From NCBI RefSeq assembly GCF_043641665.1, contig NC_092182.1:22195241-22259240 (forward strand): a stretch of 64,000 nucleotides of DNA. Direction: 5' to 3'. A program made the position numbers and the translations under genes. Of this stretch, positions 26,021 to 36,554 are shown piece after piece; position 1 is the stretch's first letter; each line of letters starts with the position of its first letter. The notes beneath the pieces are model-generated. The model saw only the letters and a program-made list of their open reading frames with translations. It was not told the DNA's origin and made no database searches. The stretch is from Enoplosus armatus. Its lineage: Eukaryota; Chordata; Actinopteri; Centrarchiformes; Enoplosidae.

Positions 26021-26825
26021 TTTCCTCAGATGGGCAATTTGTGGAAAAAGGTTGTCACATCTGGACAGTTTGAAAAGAAAATTGTGTTCAATCCAAAATG
26101 AGATTCATATTAGTGTTTACTTGATGACCACAAACAGTAAAGACAAAAAATCTTTGGCTGTTAGAATAAAACCATTTTGACAGACTACATTATCTTGATG
26201 ATATTGAACAGTCAATTTTAGACCATGATTTATTTCCAAAACTGCTAAAACATTTTTTTCCAAATTGAACTGTTTAGTTTGTATGCTTCATCTCTGTGTC
26301 GGCTTTCTCTCCTCTTACAATTCCTGAGAGCAGAGCGTCGAAATGAAGGAGAGCTGATCTCTTTTGTGGTCTCTCGGCTCCTGACTCCCTCTGCCCTCTC
26401 CTTTTAGCCTTCCCTAACCTCCCCCGCCCAGCGTCTTGAATCTTCCACAGCTGCATGCATAAGTTGATCCACACAGTGAGCGCAGTGCTATCCCCCTCCC
26501 CATACCTTGAAAAAACCTAGTGGGAGAGAGGACGCCAAGTTAACCTTTAATGAGCTTTTTAAGCCAGAAAGCGGTCACTGCAATAGATTAACCAGAACAG
26601 ATAGAAATCGAATGAGACTTGTTAGAGTCCACATCAAGTCCTGTATCTGAGATCAGGGAACATTTAATATCACAGACGCAGGAAGAAGGATTTCCTGTAA
26701 GAGGGAGTTCTCATCATCAGGCAAGACTGAGATTATTATCATTCTGTTGCATACAACATCCGTACAATAAAATACCACGTAATTACACACTGTGACACGA
26801 GGCAAAAAAGCAGTCTAATTAAACA

Positions 26826-26846
26826 ATATATATATATATAGGCAGC

Positions 26847-26884
<38 letters not shown>
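26826..26884. repeat. (TA)n and (CA)n microsatellites
   Basis: A (TA)n run at 26826-26840 is separated by 7 bp from a (CA)n run of about 18 units at 26848-26884. Confidence 0.95.
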
Positions 26885-26886
<2 letters not shown>

Positions 26887-28156
26887 GATTTGCTACATCA
26901 CTTTTGTAATCTATCCTGTATAAACTATTAGAGTGGAAATGCAAAACTAAAAATGAGGTTAAGGTGGTTAAGTCAATGCCTGCTGGCAAAACAACACTCA
27001 CGTTTCTTCTTCAGCTCTTGTATGATTTAAAAACAATCGAGTGAACATACCGTAGGTTGTGGCTTAGTGGTTTTATCTGGTGTGGATGAAGTGACCTTTT
27101 GGTCTCATCCAGATTTACTGTAACTATCCTTTGGGAGTTTCTAGAGAGGATAAACTACAACATCTTTGTAATCTTGCACATGACATTTTCTGGGCATTCG
27201 TCGGGATCTGGCTTTAAGCAGAGAGCCAAAGCAACAAGGTGATTTCACCCATGATGAAGTCACAGAATGAAGTGTTTTTTATCACGGCTCAACATTGATC
27301 TGCTCTATGAACTGATACACGCAGCAATTCCCAAGAGACTGGCAGGGCTTGGAAACCAATCATCTGGTGCTCCCTCGACACCTCTGCTTTTCCTCTTGAG
27401 TAATCACACATGTCACAATCTGGATCGCTAGCTTTTAGATTTGTTGCAGCAGAGCCAGCTTCAGCTGCGCGTCACACTTTGGATGATGTCCCAAAACTGC
27501 TGTATTCATCTGATGATTGCAGAAGAGAATTACTTGCCAAGTACAGTTAATATCCAATTAACCTGATTGCTGAACCCAAATCCCTTCTCCCATAGGCCGT
27601 TACTGTTCATAATGCCCCCCAATTAAAACACAATATTTGGGGCCTTTGCCTCGTTACATGCCAATTACTCTTTGTTAGAGCACATAGCTCCTATTTGCTT
27701 ATTCAGGATGGCAGCATATGAATGGCTGCTTGAAATTCTGCTGAAACAGAGGACTCTTTGATGTGTGGTAATGAGTTACTGTTGGGATCCACTAACAAAC
27801 CTTGGGGTTAATCACTACACATTCTTTCCTTCAACTGTCTGGATACATCAGTGAAAGCAAACATACAGTTTTCTGTAGAATAAACTATATAAACTCTGGC
27901 AGATATTTGATTGTATTTAAACATTTGGCCCATGAAGATTTCATTTTTGTGGACACTGCAAGATTGTGGTTTTACAGACTTCATCAAGTCTTTGCTTCTT
28001 TTTCTCATCCAACTCGTCTAAGCATGTGTGCGTTATAAACTAAAAGGTCATTATAAAGTATGAGTTATAACCAGAAGGTAATCAGAAGGTAATTCATGCT
28101 GAAGACAAGTCCATCTGGCTATAAAATGGGATTAACCACTGATTACAATGACAAAT

Positions 28157-28175
28157 GGGGGGGGGGGGGGGGGGG
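28157..28175 (+). repeat. Poly-G tract of 19
   Basis: An uninterrupted run of G in an otherwise A+T-rich stretch. Its length in an assembly is unreliable. It could fold as a G-quadruplex. Confidence 0.9.
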
Positions 28176-29047
28176 CATACTCCTACTCCTACTGATACAG
28201 AAAGAAGATATATTTGATTTCCTTTCTTTAAATTGTAAGAAACACGGTTAGGTTCAAGCACTACATATTTTTAATCCTAGTTTGTTCTAAGTATCTGCAA
28301 TGGAAAATTACTTGACAAGACTAAAGCTCCATTCCGACAGGATTAACATTTCAGGGGAAGGTGGGGAATTAAATATTCCCCAGGCTCCTCTGTAATTTAA
28401 CTAACCCTTCCTGATGGAATTTTTACCATCAGAAAATTACATGATATGTTATGTAATAGACACGGATATTCCAAAAAGCCAAAAAGACAGAGCCAAAGCC
28501 TCCCCAGGGGGGCATGGAAGAGTTGAAGGGGAGCCGCGGAGGAAGAGACTCCATCTCTGAGTCAGATCGCATGTTGATATCATTCAGCGTGGCTTACACT
28601 TCCTGAGGATATTTTTATCTGCACTTCAGCACTTGCCTGAGAATCATCACATTTTCAAGTTTTCTTCAGTATCAAAGTAATCCAGTCATAGTTGTCTGTA
28701 CTTCCATGAGTACATGCAAGTACCTACTAGTATTCTCTGGCATTACAACAACCCTTCATGGGTTCTGTCGTCATACTGGTTCCCGAATAGGCCTACATGT
28801 GAACATGTTAACATGTCAGATTAGCAAAAACATTTTTGACTTACTCCACTTTCACACAAAAGTCAAATTTCACACTGAGCAGATAAAAGAACGAACAGCT
28901 CTTCATGTGGAAGATAACTCAGAAACTTGTCTTGTTTCTGCAGTGGAGGTACGGACGGGATTAAAATGATTGACCAGCACAGGTAATGCTAAAACCACGC
29001 CACCTCCACTAGAGAAACAAATCCAGTCAGAATCAGGCTCAAGAGTC

Positions 29048-29522
29048 TACAGCCATGCTAGCAGCTCTGTGAGGGGAGCTAAATGCTAACTTTAGCATTT
29101 GGGTGAAATTAACAGGGTCACCATCTTAGTCTTGCTAATTAGCAGTAAAGTGCAGCTGAGGCTGTTGGGAATTACATTTGTTTTGCAATATTTGGTCAGA
29201 AACCAAATACTGCAAACCAAACTTTGACCTGAGAATGGTGCTAGATGAGAAGTTAGATGATAACTGAAATCATTCATCCTCTGGGCACCATGAATGTCAA
29301 CCAGACTTCATCACAATCAGGCTAATAGTTGAGACATTTCATTATAAACCAAAAATGTCAACCTCTTGGTGGCACTATATGAAAAGTGAGGGGATCACCA
29401 AAGTCAGTAGGCTTCATCCTCTCAGGACCATGAATGTTCGCACTAAAATTTCATGGTAATCCATCAAATAGTTGTTGAGATATTTCCGCCAACCAAAGAA
29501 CTGCTAACGTGGCTAAAAAAAG
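29048..29522 (-). mobile_element. Teleost interspersed repeat ending in 'tagccatgctagcag' inverted ends
   Basis: The left end is cagccatgctagcagctctgtgagg and the right end is ctgctaacgtggctaaaaa, an inverted pair. Between them are family blocks such as gaccatgaatgt...aatttcatggtaatccatc...agttgttgagatatttc, the latter repeated in part. I recognise this as a common fish DNA element; there is no coding capacity. Confidence 0.65.
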
Positions 29523-30959
29523 AAAGAAAACATAAAAAGAGGAAGCTGGAAAGACAGTCCAAGAAAAGACTGCTTCTTTGTCTGACTGGTGGGTTCAGCC
29601 TAAGGTTAAACACAAAAGGCTTTTTCTGGACGTGTGTTTGTTCTAATGTCATCTCAGATCTGGGAAAAAAATCTTCACTTATTGAGAACTCTGCAGGAAA
29701 ACTGTTTGTACTGGGAGAGTTTGGCTGGTAGCATGTTTCCTTTTCTTGTGTTATGACTGTGAAACCTTTGTGACAGGACGTCTACGCCAAAGAAGGTTGA
29801 AAGGTCGCTCATGCCAATAACTGACAAAGTGAAGTTTGTTTGTAATGCCAGTTGTCCTGACACATTACTTGGATGAACTGGGGCGCATTTCAAATGAGGA
29901 GTTCTAATTTACTGTCTCCAAAACAAGGTTCTAGTTTGTATATATATATTTGTATTCAACAGGAAACAGCATTACCAAGTGCAATGAGTGATGTTGTGCT
30001 TCCCACGTTGTTTTGGAAGACATTTGTTCATATGAAACAGGTGCTTCCTTTCGAACGAAAATAAATCAAGTCAAACAAAAAGACTTGTGTTTGTGTTCTA
30101 GCTTGCGTGTATAAAAAACAACAACTGCGCTTTTTGATTTTTCTCCAGTCTCTATTTCAGGAAAAAAATGTTGTGCCATACAGAAAAATAAGTCTTAACA
30201 CATAAAATGACACAAAACTATTCCTGCGATCATTTATCTTTAATATGGAAATTCAGATTGGTCTGAAAATTCAATTATTATTATAATCAATATTTATTCA
30301 TTCACAGATACAGTCCTCCAAACACGGTGTTCCACCAGGCCAAAAGTTAAAACAAATAAGCCTTATTTACCATGATTTATTCAATGGACATAATTTAAAG
30401 TCACATGTTTATATTTTGCTCTTACGCTATTATCAAAATATGACATGTGGCTTTAACAGGTGTAAGGAGTACTTTTATTCCAGAAACTGAAGCGTACACT
30501 GTAGTGTAGAGGCAAAAGGCCACACTGAGACTGACTCTGAAGCTTCAGGCAGCGTTCAAGCCAAGACCAGCAAAAGTTATATCCTCACACAGCCAGAGAG
30601 TCTATTTATCTTATGTGCTCAAATTCACCTTGGTCGGATACATGCTGGACCAATCAGTGATCTATGTGTTTAGCATTGAGATTAAAAGCCTGAAACCTTG
30701 TTAACAACTTTTAAAACTATGTGTTGAAGATATAAAGTGCAGGATGATTTAACGACTGCGTGGCCCATATAATTCACTCCTCAAATTTAACCAGAAACTG
30801 ACTGAATTTGACTTTTCCAGAACGGCCAGCATGTTTTTCCAGTTTGTAATTCAGAAACAGAAACCAATAAGAGCTCAGTGAGCCGTGCATTCATCCAATC
30901 AAGTCTGGGTTTATTTTGACATCCGATTGAAGGAGAGAACTGTCTATTATCAATTGCAC

Positions 30960-32240
30960 AACCTACTTAAAAGTAAGGATATTGACCATTCACTAAATCC
31001 CTCCCCCAAACAGCGATCATCCAATCATAGCCTAGCAATCGTAACTACGCTGACCAGGCTTTCTAAACATCTTGAAGCAGTGTGCATGGGGCAAAAGTGT
31101 AAGGAATGGATTAAATGGTGGTCTGCACTAACGCAAACTGCAATCGTTAGCATGTTTGTCTAACTGGCTTACTACCTGCAGGAGGTTACTTCCAAAACCA
31201 AGGTACATTTCATCACCTCACTGTCTTAATGTGTGTGATTACAGGCTATATTAGAAGAGAGTCCTGTTCACGATCCACCGTGTAGTATTTCCTCACCATC
31301 ACAGCCGGTTCTGGATGCTATTAGAGGGTAATGTTAGTGGCTCTGTGCTGCTAAATATTGGATTTGCAGAAGTTTGCAACACCAGCAAACGTTGCCTGAG
31401 ATAGCGTTATGTTCACAAAACACATTGGTTCAGCCCATCCTCAGACTCTTTCCACTCGTAATGTGAAAGTGAAAACATACTAAGGCCGACAGTCTTTCGT
31501 TATCATACTTAATATTAATATTAATTATACATAATATTAGGACTCACTGCAAGGATAATCAACTGAAGAGGATGCTGACTTTTTGCTTGGGACATGCAGC
31601 TTCAGCCTCAGTCTCAGTCTCATAGCACAATGTCATGTATGTAGCATATTTTCCTTTTACAGGATTTTTGTTTTTAAAATTAGTCAGCTAGTAACATTAA
31701 AAAGTCAGCCGGAGACAGCATTTTCCACCAGCTCACTAAGCTAATGTTAGCTTAACTGGCTCGCTAGTAAGATGATTAAATCTGCCAGTGACAGTTATCA
31801 TTTCAGACGGCAACATCATTGGTTGCCGTGAAGATGAAATGATTAGTCGATTAATCGCAATTTTTAAAAAGTAATTTTCTAAGCATCTTCTTAAATGTGA
31901 CACTTTGCTGCTTTCCTTTGCATTACAGTGAACTGACTATCTTTGGGTTTTGGACTGCTGGTCAGCTTTTTTCACTATTTTCTGACAATTTAAAATCATT
32001 AATCGAGAAGATAATAAGCAGATTAATCGCTGGCTGGAAATGAGAAGCCTGCTTTTATCCACCTCTGTCTGAAATCATTGTATCAAAAATACTAAATACT
32101 TTTGAGTAGTACAACTGTCACCATTATCATTGTAAACTCAATGTGTCATGTGAGAATGGGAAGTCGGCTCGACGGGTGCAGTTACTAAGAGGAGTGGGTT
32201 GAGCAGTTAACGGCCAATTGAGACATCTACTGTTTTTATT
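30960..32240 (+). repeat. Second copy of the 11785-12310 repeat family, interrupted
   Basis: Order-preserved matches: ctcccccaaacagcgatcatccaatcatagcctagcaa near 31001, gaggatgctgactttttgcttgggacatgcagctt near 31568, and ccattatcattgtaaactca...gttactaagaggagtgggt near 32112. The spacing is longer than in the other copy, so something has inserted or the other copy is deleted. Confidence 0.5.
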
Positions 32241-32529
32241 TCTGAAATGTATGGGTGTAAGAGGGTGATTCATCTGATGTGACCAACGGCAACATGTTGA
32301 AATCAAGATTGACTTTTATTTCTTTGTAACACTGAAAGTGAAACGCTATTGTACGACCAGGTTATTACACAATCTATTGGTGTAAGTCCTTCAGAAGCGA
32401 TGAGGGGGGCTGAGGAAGGTGGGGGTTCAGGGCCGTGTAAACCCAAAAGACTTCAAAGTCAAAACACACATGTTTTCACTTGCTTTCCTTTATCACCTTA
32501 CAATATGAAGACTGTGGGTTTTAAAACAA

Positions 32530-32800
32530 ACCCCTCCCCGGGTTGGGGCCTTTCTGTGTGGACTTTGCATGTTCTCCCACAGTGCAAAGCGTGAACATTA
32601 GATGTCATGAAAACTCTACTGTTCATATAGACAGATAAACACGATCACACATAAGATGTAGAGTCTACATCTTATGTGTGATCGTGTTTATCTGTCAATA
32701 TGTTTGTTGGCCCTGACATAGACTGTCAACATGCTTCTCTCTAAGTGTGTACTGGGATAAGCTCCAGCAAATCAACCCTGAAGAGGAAAAGTAGTTTAGC
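32530..32800 (+). mobile_element. Degraded tRNA-type SINE remnant interrupted by a palindrome
   Basis: The block ggggcctttctgtgtggactttgcatgttctccc followed by cccacag-like sequence, and later tactgggataagctccagc, are landmarks of a common fish SINE. A 33-bp-arm palindrome lies between the two halves. Confidence 0.5.
32630..32696. repeat. Perfect inverted repeat, 33-bp arms, 1-nt centre
   Basis: The arm starting gacagataaacacgatcaca (32630-32662) is followed by a single G and then its exact reverse complement (32664-32696). After one mismatch the pairing continues for 5 more bp outward. Such a structure can extrude as a cruciform, and an RNA from it would be a near-perfect hairpin. Confidence 0.95.
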
Positions 32801-33504
32801 CAAATGAGTGATTGAGGAATGGCTTCCCTTTTCCATTTAAGACAAGCTGTGAAAATAAAGACACCCCTCTTCCAGAGAAGACGAGATCAAGTAACTTAAG
32901 AAATGTGTGCCAGGGAATCTCACACTTTCTCATGGTTCTTCGAAACAGGGAGCATAGCTGGGGTTATTATGAACTTTACAAGCATGCCGTGTCAAGCTGT
33001 ACTCTTGTGCACATTATGTGCTTCTCAAGTTGTCTTTGATGTTTTAGAATTATTTTTTTCCAATAAAAAGGAGCACGGTCATCACATGAAACAAAAAGTG
33101 ACGTGGATATATATTTGTAACCTGATGTATTGTTCACTCTTTAATGCATATGGTGAACAGTATTCTGCCATATACTGTGTGTTGTTGTTGTTGTTGAGGT
33201 GACTCTGTGCCAAAATGTGAATACATAACCAAAATCTGACCAACAATGCATGAAAATATTTTTATGCAGAGGGTATATCCAAATGCTACCAACATGCTAT
33301 GAAGTCTGCCGAAGTAGTAAAAATAGTTTAGTGAATTGTGCCCTCTGGTGGTTATTGAGAGGAATGAGCACACTGGACAGAAGTACAAAAGTATTACTTG
33401 AAATGAATGATCCTTCTCATAGTGCTATACTATTACATAAGTTATATCATTGCATTATTATTATTAAGGGTTTAAAGATTTTAATGTTGTAGCTGGTAAG
33501 GGTG

Positions 33505-33778
33505 GGACTAGTTTTAACTACTTTATATAGTGCTGATTAATACAATCCATGATAATGCATCATATTTTAAATGCAGAAAATGTTTTTATTAAAAAGAAAT
33601 ATTTATCTGCAGAGTAAAAGCTAAAGCTGTTAAGTAAATGTGTAAAAAGTATTAAGTAAAAAGTACAACATATTTCCCTCTAAAATGTATGAAAATACTT
33701 CAGTAAAGTACTAGTAGCCTACCTCAAAAAAGTAGTTAAGTACCCTTGAGTAACTGTACTTATTTACTTTCCACCACA
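33505..33778 (-). mobile_element. Truncated 'aagta' foldback element, reverse orientation
   Basis: It ends at the right in acttatttactttccaccac, the inverse of the AGTGGT-type end, and holds the internal block gttttaactactttatatagtgctg. The left part is missing relative to 3157-3802. Confidence 0.6.
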
Positions 33779-34499
33779 ACATTCGAGAAGCTGGAAACAG
33801 CGAATGTTTTGCATTTTTTCTTGATAAACGACTTAATTTATTATCAGATTTGTCATTAATTGAATAAACCATTAATCGACTAATAGGAACCAGTCTCATT
33901 TGTTTACAGTTATTTATGCACCAAATTGCCTATTTTAGGCATGTTTTGGATGTATTTTAAAGTTTTAACTTTAATTTATAGTGGTTTCTCTTGATGTAAA
34001 GTACGTTGAGCTGCATTATGTGAATGAAAGGTGCTATATAAATGAAGTTTAATATTACCATTTTACTTGTGTACTTAATAAGTACCGCTTAACAGGCAGC
34101 GTGAAATCAGTGGGTGCAGTCAGCATAAAACCCATGTTGTGCAACTTAACACTGAACAAACCCTGCAGAGGTATTTTATAGTGGAGTTACAAAGTTTTGA
34201 AATGTACCAAATCTGTTAGGTTGAATTCTGGGGAAATGTGTGTAAAATGATGTACAAGATATCTTCAGTGTTTTCATTTGATGGAAAAGTGCAGGTCTTG
34301 GGTTACAATATTTCAATCAGTGTAAATATCATCACCAGCTACTTAAAATATAAAACGGGAAACCTGGACGTTATGTGGTTAATTATCATTTTACAGATTT
34401 ACTTCTGTAGCTGTTTCTTCTGTTTGTTTTGTCTCAGCGTATAAGTGCATTGAAAGTTATACCTTGTATGTGTAAGCATACTTGAAAATTACGTCATTG

Positions 34500-34504
34500 A
34501 AAAA
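34500..34504 (-). terminator. Pol III terminator of tRNA-Pro
   Basis: A run of five T on the minus strand begins 7 nt after the 3' end of the tRNA. Confidence 0.8.
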
Positions 34505-34511
34505 CTATAGT

Positions 34512-34583
34512 GGGCTCGTCCGGGATTTGAACCCGGGACCTCTCGCACCCTAAGCGAGAATCATACCCCTAGACCAACGAGCC
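34512..34583 (-). tRNA. tRNA-Pro (anticodon AGG)
   Basis: The minus strand folds as a standard 72-nt cloverleaf. The acceptor stem is GGCTCGT/ACGAGCC with discriminator C, and the A box lies around TGGTCTAGGGG. The anticodon stem-loop is CTCGC-TTAGGGT-GCGAG, with AGG at 34549-34551. The B box GGTTCAAATCC is at 34523-34533, closed by a TCCCGG/CCGGGA-type T stem. CCA is not encoded, as usual in animals. An oligo-T terminator follows on the minus strand at 34500-34504. There is no intron. It appears to be a functional singleton. Confidence 0.96.
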
Positions 34584-34589
34584 ACGTGA

Positions 34590-36140
34590 CTTTCCGCCCT
34601 ATTCAGACAAAACTTGAACAAACAGTCAAGAGCGTTTGATTTCTGCGTGCAAAGTGGATAAATTGTCTGTTTTGTGTCCAACAAACGTTTTTCGTTTGAA
34701 GTTACAGCCGCACAATGAAGCTAAATCGTGAATATCTCTCATTAGAGCCGACTGTGTGTGAACTGCACAGAGAAAACAGAGAAATTCAAACCGTCCAACA
34801 TGTTGTGAAAGAAAGAAACGGTCGCTTCAATACAAAGACAGTGTTACTCGGTTACCTTGGTTGTCTCACATTGCAGCTGTTGTCAATGTTTAGCCAGTTC
34901 AGTGGGTGAACTGTTTTTCTTTTCTCCTAAAACAAACAAAACACAGTGAAACGCGGACGACATGATTACACCAAATATCTCTTCAAATGTATCATGAATC
35001 TACGCTTTGTGGCGGTGCTCAACGTTCAAGGCCTCATACTTACTTAAAATATGTATTACTTCGATGGCTATATCTTAATTAACGGTGGGACCCGACACAT
35101 TTCTTTTCTTTCTGTTTTTTCTTCTCTCAACTTTATTGATAACTGTCAAACTCAAACAACAGTAACATATAAACAAGATTAACGAAAAAAAAAGAGGAAA
35201 CGGAAAAGTGCCAGGGAATTAAAAGTTTAATAACAAATACTCACAAATGGATAAAAATTAATTTAAAAAATCATCTTTGTCCACTGAGTTGTGCTTATAG
35301 TCCACGGACCATGCTTATTGTGCCTGTTTGTGAAAATTAGCTGGTGTAATAGGTGCAAATGGTCCGAGCTGGGGGCGCCCTGCACACAGTGTTCATTGCG
35401 GTCGATGCCTTGCATTATATAGATCAGTGGATGCAACTTAAACACAATGCAGGAAGTAGAGCAGCTTTAAATGATTGTAAATGACTGATGGCCATGTGTG
35501 ACGCCTGATGGCTGTGAAGTTCAGGGGTAGGAAAGCAGGTCACATGTTGATGCCTGATGTCAGTAATGCACATTCCTGACTGCTGCTGCCATAAATTAGC
35601 TGCTCTAGTTGGCTGTCCTGTCAGATTACATTTCCTGTACACATGTACGAGAAGATTTCCTTCCTGTCATATCAGAGCCATGTGAGAAAACACATCGTTA
35701 CTGGCAATGCAGATCAGAGCTGGTATATTTGCAGCTTTACAATGAACCCAAAGGTCTGTTAACATCTAGATAAACATATTAAAATTTTGTGATTCATGTT
35801 TTTGGATGTAAAAATAAAGATAGATGTCTGAAACCACAGTAAGAGAGCGCTCACAGATTAGTTATCAGTTTTGCTGCCTGATACGTGAATCCTTTCATCA
35901 TCCAAATAGACAATCTTTGATTTGAATGGCACAATCAGACAGTTTCCATTCTCACATGTTTTAGTGTTGCCATTTGCTTTCATTAGACTTGACTTTCCTA
36001 TAATTATTTTTCCCATTCAGAAGCTTTTTTGTGTGTGTGCATGCGTGTGTGCTTTCGTGACTGTATAAAGGTAAGAGTGTGTGAGCATTACTGTGTTACT
36101 GAAACTACAAGTAAAAACTGCTTTTTTTTTGTTGCAAACA
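34590..36140. other. Non-coding between tRNA-Pro and the uroguanylin-like gene
   Basis: No exon or RNA gene was recognised. A few short chance ORFs occur on both strands. Confidence 0.5.
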
Positions 36141-36150
36141 ATACATACTT

Positions 36151-36156
36151 TTTATT
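36151..36156 (-). terminator. guca2b: Polyadenylation signal of the uroguanylin-like gene (putative)
   Basis: AATAAA on the minus strand, 328 nt after the stop codon. Confidence 0.4.
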
Positions 36157-36483
36157 ATCAGAAGCTGCATCAGACTCAATAAATTAAAAGTTCAATATGA
36201 AAGAAAGTTGAAGACAACAAAGTAATGTTCAAACACCACAGAACGACAAGGGACAATGTATGAACAGCATCTACCAAAACATAAACATAAAAATCGTGTT
36301 TTTTATGTATCTATTAAAGTCCAGTACAATGACCACTGAGCCTTGAGACCTGTTGGGCTTGGTTGCTGGGTGACAGGATGTGTTTTGCCGATTCTTTATA
36401 CATAGAGATGTAGAAGAACTATAGAGGACGACGCCCCCAGTGGCTTTCAGTCGATGTGTTTGTGTGTCTGGCAGATGGCAGCC

Positions 36484-36554
36484 TCAGTTCAGACACCCAA
36501 AGCAGGAGGGGTTGGCACATATTTCACAAGGATCCGAAGATGCGAGGATATACA
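36484..36554 (-). CDS. guca2b: Uroguanylin-like exon 3 (mature hormone)
   Basis: Preceded by a strong polypyrimidine acceptor (ttttttttcttgcactttccag). It encodes YILASSDP then the four-cysteine peptide CEICANPSCFGC plus LN and TGA. The opposite strand shows an unrelated 61-codon frame that is only its antisense shadow. Confidence 0.88.
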
